Of a stretch of DNA of 12,227 bases, positions 8,450 through 12,227 are shown in pieces. The notes below the pieces were generated by a model. It saw nothing but the letters and a program-made list of their open reading frames with translations, was not told the DNA's origin and did no database searches. The stretch lies in the NCBI GenBank assembly GCA_902984215.1, contig CADWAF010004690.1:1-12227 (forward strand), read 5' to 3'. The number at the start of each line of letters is the position of its first letter. Position 1 is the first letter of the stretch. This DNA is from Willaertia magna. Taxonomy: Eukaryota; Heterolobosea; Eutetramitea; Acrasida; Naegleriidae. The translations under genes were made by a program, and so were the position numbers.

Positions 8450-8860
8450 ATAATATTTATTAAATAAAATTGTTAACTAAAAAAATATAAATTTTATTTT
8501 AAAAAAATGATTAATCTAAATAAAAAGTATAATTTTTATATTAGTTTATTTTATAAGACTTAAAAAAATGTTAAAGTATATATATAAGAAAGAATTTTAA
8601 ATGAAGTAAATAAATTGAAAATATATAAAAATGATTTTTCTTTAATTATTAATGAAAAAGTAAGATTAAAAAAGATTAAAATTTATAAAACTAAAAAAAT
8701 AATTTACATAATTATTAAAAGATATAAAAATTATTTTTGAAGATTATTTATTTAAAAAAGGAAATTTAGATTTGTTGGTTTTTATAAAATATGATTTAGT
8801 TTTAAAAAATAAAAAAATAATTAATAATTTATCTTTTTATTTAATATTAATAATTTAAAT
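8441..8860 (+). pseudogene. SET-like gene, copy 2, decayed and truncated
   Basis: It matches the N-terminal half of the copy-1 SET-like gene. AGAATTTTAAATGAAGTAAA at 8589 parallels AGGATTTTAAATGAAGTAGA at 5641, and NLDLLVFIKYDLVLKNKK parallels NLEWSVFTKVDLVLKSKE. At the three copy-1 TGA positions this copy has AAA, TAA and TTG. A frame break lies near 8690. The match fades after the LSFYL equivalent of LPFYLIP, so the NHHC and ELFIQY motifs of the SET core are absent. Nonfunctional by inspection. Confidence 0.6.
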
Positions 8861-9345
8861 TTTTTTAATTTTAATAAAGATTTATTATTAAATAATAATA
8901 TTATTTTTAATAAAAAACAAAAATAATTATGATTTTAATAAAATATTTATTTATTTAATAAATAATTACTAATCTTTTCTATTTAATATCATTTACAACA
9001 CAAAAAAATAATTAATAATTATTAATAGTTTTTACTTTATAACTCTTCTCATTTTTATTTTTATATATTTCTAACTATTTTATCTTCTTTTTAGTCACTC
9101 TTTAAAAAATAAAATGTATTAACTTTGTAAAAAAAATGTCTTAAAAAAAATTTATTATATCCCCAAAAAACATAAACAACCAAACCCCTCTACTTCTCTT
9201 AGACACCAAAAAAATTACAAAAATTAATAAAAAGTATACTATGAGATTAGATAATAAATAAATTATTATATATTTTTATAAAATAAAATATTTAATGTAA
9301 AATTTTTAAAAAAAATTTTAATTAAAAAACAAAATAATATTATAT
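8861..9345. other. AT-rich spacer left of the transposon
   Basis: No gene recognised. At 9178-9205, AACCAAACCCCTCTACTTCTCTT resembles the sequence downstream of copy 1 (6341-6367, TTACCAAACCCCTTTTCCTC then TACTTC), which suggests that the duplicated segment reaches at least this far. The rest is A/T runs. Confidence 0.5.
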
Positions 9346-9347
9346 TA

Positions 9348-9357
9348 TTGTGGATTT
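9348..9357 (+). repeat. Left terminal inverted repeat of the transposon
   Basis: TTGTGGATTT, preceded by TA. It is the reverse complement of 11691-11700. After the shared 10 bp the two ends continue TTAGAAAATGA (left) and CAAGAAGTAAT (right), so the repeat may be somewhat longer with mismatches. Confidence 0.75.
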
Positions 9358-9419
9358 TAGAAAATGACGACGTCAAAATCGCAACTCAAAACACGAAAAT
9401 TAACAACTAAAATCCACAA
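9348..9419. repeat. Subterminal palindrome: 13-bp inverted repeat
   Basis: TTGTGGATTTTAG (9348-9360) is repeated as its exact reverse complement CTAAAATCCACAA (9407-9419), 46 bp apart, so the left end carries the terminal sequence twice in opposite orientation. Related words GATTTTCAGTTG (9438) and GATTTTTAGTTG (9460) follow. Such arrays can be transposase-binding sites; that role is inferred. Confidence 0.75.
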
Positions 9420-9523
9420 AAAATTTTGAAAAAATTCGATTTTCAGTTGTAAAAAACTTGATTTTTAGTTGATTAAAAACAGCAATTTTTGTGAAAAAAG
9501 TGTGTACAACAAAAAATAAAAGT

Positions 9524-10499
9524 ATGACCAGAAAAACCAAAAAATTAAAAGAAGAAAAAGAAAAAGCAAAAGACAGTGAAGAAACCCTAATTGTATACAA
9601 CAATAAGAAAATATTTAAGGATATGTTGTTTAAATCAAAATTTGTAAAAGGAGTTTATGAAACTGCTTATATCAAAAGCGAAGAAGTGTGGAAATACCTC
9701 ACTAAGTTAAGAAAGTTTCATAAATTTGATGAAGAAATAATAACCATTAGAACAATAACTAAATTTGAAGAGTTGAGCAACAACCACAACTTGTTATTTC
9801 AGTTATGGTTCAAGAGCGAAGATTTTAAACAATACTATAAAGATCATTTCAAAAAGATTGAAAAGAAAAAAAAGACAGCGATAGAAAAGAGAAAGAAAAA
9901 AAACAACAAGAAGCAATTGAAGTTGATCAAGTCACAACTTTCAGAAGAGAAGGATGAAGAAGTAGAAACAGATGAGGAGGAGGAGGAGGAGGAGGAGGAG
10001 GAAGAGGAAGTTAGAAAAGAGAAATTTAAGATCGACGCTTCGAAAAGTGAAGGAGAGATAGACGCCTACTTAACAGAATTATGGTACAGGAAGTAAGGAT
10101 GTGTTGGATGAACTTTTTTTGGTTTGGAAGCAAAAAACTTCGTTGATTCAAAAGGAATTCAATATGTTAAAGTATAGTGTGGCTAGAGCTGAAGCTCTTT
10201 TAAAGAAAATAGATAAACTGGACTCCATTGAAGTTGTTAATCGCTTTTTACAATCTCTATCCAAAATGAGGAAAACACAAGAAAAACTTAATAAGATGCA
10301 TATTGAAGATGATTATACTTACCATTGTTTGCAATACGATTTGTCACAAAGAGAAAATGGTGATGATGACACAACGTAATTGTCACTTATGAATTTATTG
10401 AAAGAAGAAGCAGAGATATTATTTTCCTTGTCACAACATAAATAAATCATTGTTTCCAACGATACATACAATAAAGTATGTATCGTTGGATATTACTGA
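9524..10499 (+). CDS. Transposon accessory protein, acidic coiled-coil-like, unknown function
   Basis: I start it at ATG 9524 (MTRKTKKLKEEKEK); an upstream in-frame GTG at 9491 is unlikely in a eukaryote. The first frame encodes a Lys-rich N-terminus, a central hydrophobic/charged domain with several Trp (EEVWKYLTKL, LLFQLWFKSEDF), a poly-Lys stretch, a poly-Glu run from a GAG microsatellite (about 9974-10008), and GEIDAYLTELWYRK before TAA 10094. If TAA is Gln it ends at TGA 10109. The +1 frame continues at once with KDVLDELFLVWKQKTSLIQK, a long helical stretch, so a frameshift or missing base near 10094 probably splits one gene. That second frame passes TAA 10377 sensibly (DDTT-Q-LSLMNLLKEEAEI) and meets TGA at 10497. 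No known domain recognised; it converges on and overlaps the transposase 3' end. Confidence 0.55.
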
Positions 10500-11447
10500 T
10501 AGATAATTTATCTATCATTTCTAATAACTTGTCTTCAATGTTTTCTTCGCTTCCTAATCTTCTGGCCATTGCTTTCAATTCCCCAAAACATAATTCTATA
10601 AGCATAAGATCTGGGGAATAAGGAGCAATATACAATACAAAGATGGCATGATCGTAAAGCCATCTTCTCACTATCTTTGATTTGTGGATTCTGGCGTTAT
10701 CAAATACCAAAATTTAACCTTTTTCATCTTCTTCTTCAAGTGTGTCAACCAATTCTTTGAGGAATTCAATAAATTCGAATTGGTTGACCCCACTAAACAT
10801 TGTATTCTTAATGTAGTGTCCCTTTACTCCTTTATTAAAGTCCACTCGAGGATCAATGAACAAGCTTTTTTGTTGTAATTGTTTGATTCCATTTCCATGT
10901 TCTTATTGGGTTGAAAATACCCGTACCTTCTATTCCAATCTCAGTTGTTAAAACTGCTTTTGTCTATGTAAATAAACTTCTTTATCGGAAGTTTTTTCAC
11001 TTTTTTCTTAAACTCTTCTCTGAGGAGAAGTACTCTCTTAGAGTTTCTTTGTTTCGCAATATGCGAAATACGTTTTAAACGATAGTTAAGTTTTTGTTTT
11101 ATAATTCTACACAAATATGGTTTAGATATATCTAAATTCATTTTGTTTTTAATATGTTGGCACAATTCATTAAGATATATATTTGGTAATGTTTTTACCA
11201 CTAAATCTATATAATTTACTAATTCTTTGTTTCCGTACAATGTATTTTCTTTATTACTTAATTCTGATTTCTTATTATAAACAATTTTAAACACTGTTCT
11301 TCTATTTATTTTTAATAGTTTCGCAATTTTAATAAATTTGTACCCGTTGTTGTATAGATTTATTATTTCATCTTTTATAACCAGATCTAGAGGTTTACAT
11401 CTAATGTATAGCTTGCCCATGATGTTTTGTTTTAATTTGGCAGGCAT
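10447..11447 (-). CDS. Tc1/mariner-family DDE transposase, frame-disrupted
   Basis: It starts at ATG 11447 (MPAKLKQNIMGKLYIRCKP). Residues about 25-60 (IINLYNNGYKFIKIAKLLKI then NRRTVFKIVY) look like the helix-turn-helix DNA-binding domain. KKFIYIDKSSF gives the first catalytic Asp (residue 162), ILVFDNARIHKSK the second, and APYSPDLMLIELCFGELK the Glu of the DDE triad, all in the order and spacing of the Tc1/mariner/IS630 superfamily. Total length would be near 350 residues, normal for the group. The frame is broken: TGA at 10941-10943 falls just after DKSSFNN and before DWNRRYGYF, a frame change occurs between about 10830 and 10940, and TAA at 10714 (Gln: EKG-Q-ILVFDN) precedes the second Asp. 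It stops at TGA 10447. Likely inactive unless the breaks are sequence errors. Confidence 0.8.
10455..10490. repeat. Perfect 15-bp hairpin with AATAAA loop at the convergent gene ends
   Basis: TCCAACGATACATAC (10455-10469) pairs exactly with GTATGTATCGTTGGA (10476-10490), leaving a 6-base loop AATAAA. It lies where the accessory ORF and transposase converge and is translated in both (IQRYILYCMYRW in the transposase). AATAAA on the plus strand matches the eukaryotic polyadenylation signal, which could serve the accessory transcript. Confidence 0.8.
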
Positions 11448-11450
11448 TGT

Positions 11451-11504
11451 TGTTGTTATTAAAATTACTTGATGTTGTTATTAAAATTACTTGATGTTGT
11501 TATG
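11451..11504. repeat. Tandem 22-bp repeat upstream of the transposase
   Basis: TGTTGTTATTAAAATTACTT plus GA occurs twice without a mismatch (11451-11472, 11473-11494), followed by a partial third unit (TGTTGTTATG). It lies just upstream of the transposase ATG, so it may be a promoter or transposase-binding array, or a simple slippage product. Confidence 0.8.
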
Positions 11505-11690
11505 TTGGATGTTGTTGAGGTATTTTTTTTGGATTTTTATTTTTGAATTTTTGAAATTTTATTTTTATGCTGAATTTTCAATTTTTGCGGTTTTCATTTA
11601 CAATTTTTCAATGTTTAAGTTGCTATTGTTTTGCGATTTTTTACAACTCAAAACGGCAAAAATCGCAAATAAATAGATCATTACTTCTTG

Positions 11691-11700
11691 AAATCCACAA
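11691..11700 (-). repeat. Right terminal inverted repeat of the transposon
   Basis: AAATCCACAA, followed by TA. Reverse complement of 9348-9357. Confidence 0.75.
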
Positions 11701-11761
11701 TATTTTTATAAATTTTTTATAAAATTTTACTGTTTTTAATATTTTTGTTAAAAAAAAGTAT

Positions 11762-12227
11762 AAATTTATAGTTGATGGAGCTGTAGTTGCAAAGTAAGTA
11801 GTTTTACACTTTACAAAAATATTCTTAATATTGTAGTAATCCTGCAGTTTGTTCTTTGTTTGAGGCAAGGCAAATATGGCCAAACCACCAAAACTTTTTG
11901 TTTGTATCTTTGGGAACTGGACTTAAGAAATCGCAAGAAAACATCAGCAACGTGGGTAGTGGAAATAGTATGCCAGAATTAGAGGAAGAAGAAATGTATT
12001 TTGTTGGTGATAAAAAGAATTTAAGCAAATCTAAGAGTGGTGTATTCACAACAATGAAACAACCAACTGGGATCATTGGAAATGTGAAGGCAGCCTTGTC
12101 AGGAGTGTCACAAATTCTTTCTTTACAATTATCAAGTGAGAAAATACATAAACAAATGGCAACACAAGTAGAAATATTCAAAGAAGGCAAACAAAGAGTG
12201 GATTATTTCAGATTTAATCCCCCAACT
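11762..12227 (+). CDS. Patatin-like phospholipase, C-terminal part, 5'-truncated and running off the edge
   Basis: Patatins are Ser-Asp dyad lipid acyl hydrolases. The first visible exon reads KFIVDGAVVA, containing the DG(A/G) motif with the catalytic Asp (codon 11774). After removal of the intron at 11794-11836 it continues NNPAVCSLFEARQIWPN, the conserved Asn-Asn-Pro, then FLFVSLGTGLKK, the patatin SLGTG motif. An acidic linker (MPELEEEEMYFVGD), helical sequence and a YFRFNPP stretch like the late patatin RxNP follow, still open at the window end. All nine Gln codons are CAA or CAG and no stop interrupts it. The frame is open back to about 11723, but the nucleophile elbow (GxSxG) and first half of the domain are missing; the transposon ends at 11700. 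Either the element split the gene or the 5' exons lie elsewhere. Confidence 0.8.
11794..11836 (+). other. Spliceosomal intron in the patatin-like gene, 43 bp
   Basis: Donor GTAAGTA and acceptor TTGTAG. Removing it joins AA with T to restore an Asn codon, giving the VVANNPAV motif expected in patatins. This is the best-supported intron in the window and shows that the organism is a eukaryote. Confidence 0.85.

Larger units (their letters stand above)
9348..11700. mobile_element. Tc1/mariner (IS630-type) DNA transposon, 2353 bp, flanked by TA
   Basis: The ends are inverted: TTGTGGATTT at 9348-9357 and AAATCCACAA at 11691-11700. Both are immediately flanked by TA (9346-9347 and 11701-11702), the target-site duplication made by Tc1/mariner elements. 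Inside are a DDE transposase on the minus strand and a convergent acidic ORF on the plus strand. The subterminal regions share more short words, including CAACTCAAAAC (9382, 11644) and AAAATCGCAA (9375, 11659). The element has visibly more G and C than the flanks to its left, which suggests a younger arrival than the decayed repeat next to it. Confidence 0.8.

Noticed and set aside
9178..9205. Possible Tetrahymena chromosome breakage sequence (Cbs)
   Set aside because: ACCAAACCCCTCTACTTCT and the related site at 6342 only loosely resemble the conserved 15-mer; no exact Cbs was found by eye on either strand.
9400..9603. 67-codon minus-strand frame
   Set aside because: Shadow of the Lys/Glu-rich start of the transposon accessory ORF.
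11491..11676. 61-codon plus-strand frame, Phe/Leu-rich
   Set aside because: It lies in the transposon end between the 22-bp repeats and the right terminus; composition follows T runs and no motif is visible.
11825..12190. 121-codon open frame on the minus strand
   Set aside because: It is the antisense shadow of the patatin-like exon, which carries real family motifs on the plus strand.

Overview
The window looks like a chromosome end from a ciliate, most likely the germline (micronuclear) genome of a Tetrahymena-like species. Three things point there. The left edge is an uninterrupted array of CCCAAA, that is TTTGGG on the other strand. Paramecium telomeres mix TTTGGG with TTGGGG, and TTTGGG variant blocks are, as I recall, known at Tetrahymena micronuclear telomeres. 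Second, reading frames run smoothly through TAA and TAG, which fit Gln by context, while TGA is rare and closes frames (ciliate nuclear code, table 6). Third, the DNA is very AT-rich, has short GT-AG introns, and carries transposon and decayed repeat sequence that a ciliate somatic genome would normally lack. The species call is an inference; I could run no database search.

Layout. 1-87 telomere repeats; 88-511 AT-rich subtelomere. About 512-3923, minus strand: one large unknown gene, or two to three adjacent ones, with TAA/TAG inside and a few single-base frame breaks, mostly in homopolymer runs. 4077-6297, plus strand: a Ulp1-type cysteine protease followed by a SET-domain-like protein. 6337-6931: short open frames on both strands, including a putative two-helix membrane protein. 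7320-8860: a second, strongly AT-drifted and decayed copy of the Ulp1/SET pair. 8861-9345: AT-rich spacer. 9348-11700: a complete-looking Tc1/mariner-type transposon flanked by TA, with a transposase (minus) and a convergent acidic accessory ORF (plus). 11762-12227: the 3' part of a patatin-like phospholipase gene with a clear 43-bp intron, running off the right edge.

How the parts relate. The large minus-strand gene and the Ulp1/SET pair diverge from a point near 3925. The Ulp1/SET pair was duplicated in direct orientation, and the telomere-distal copy has lost the block holding the catalytic cysteine. The transposon sits about 60 bp upstream of the patatin exon, whose nucleophile-bearing 5' part is not in the window.

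Limits. In AT-rich DNA with two stop codons reassigned, long open frames arise easily. I therefore weighted motif matches, conservation between the two duplicate copies, and continuity of sensible composition over openness alone. Translations were done by hand.
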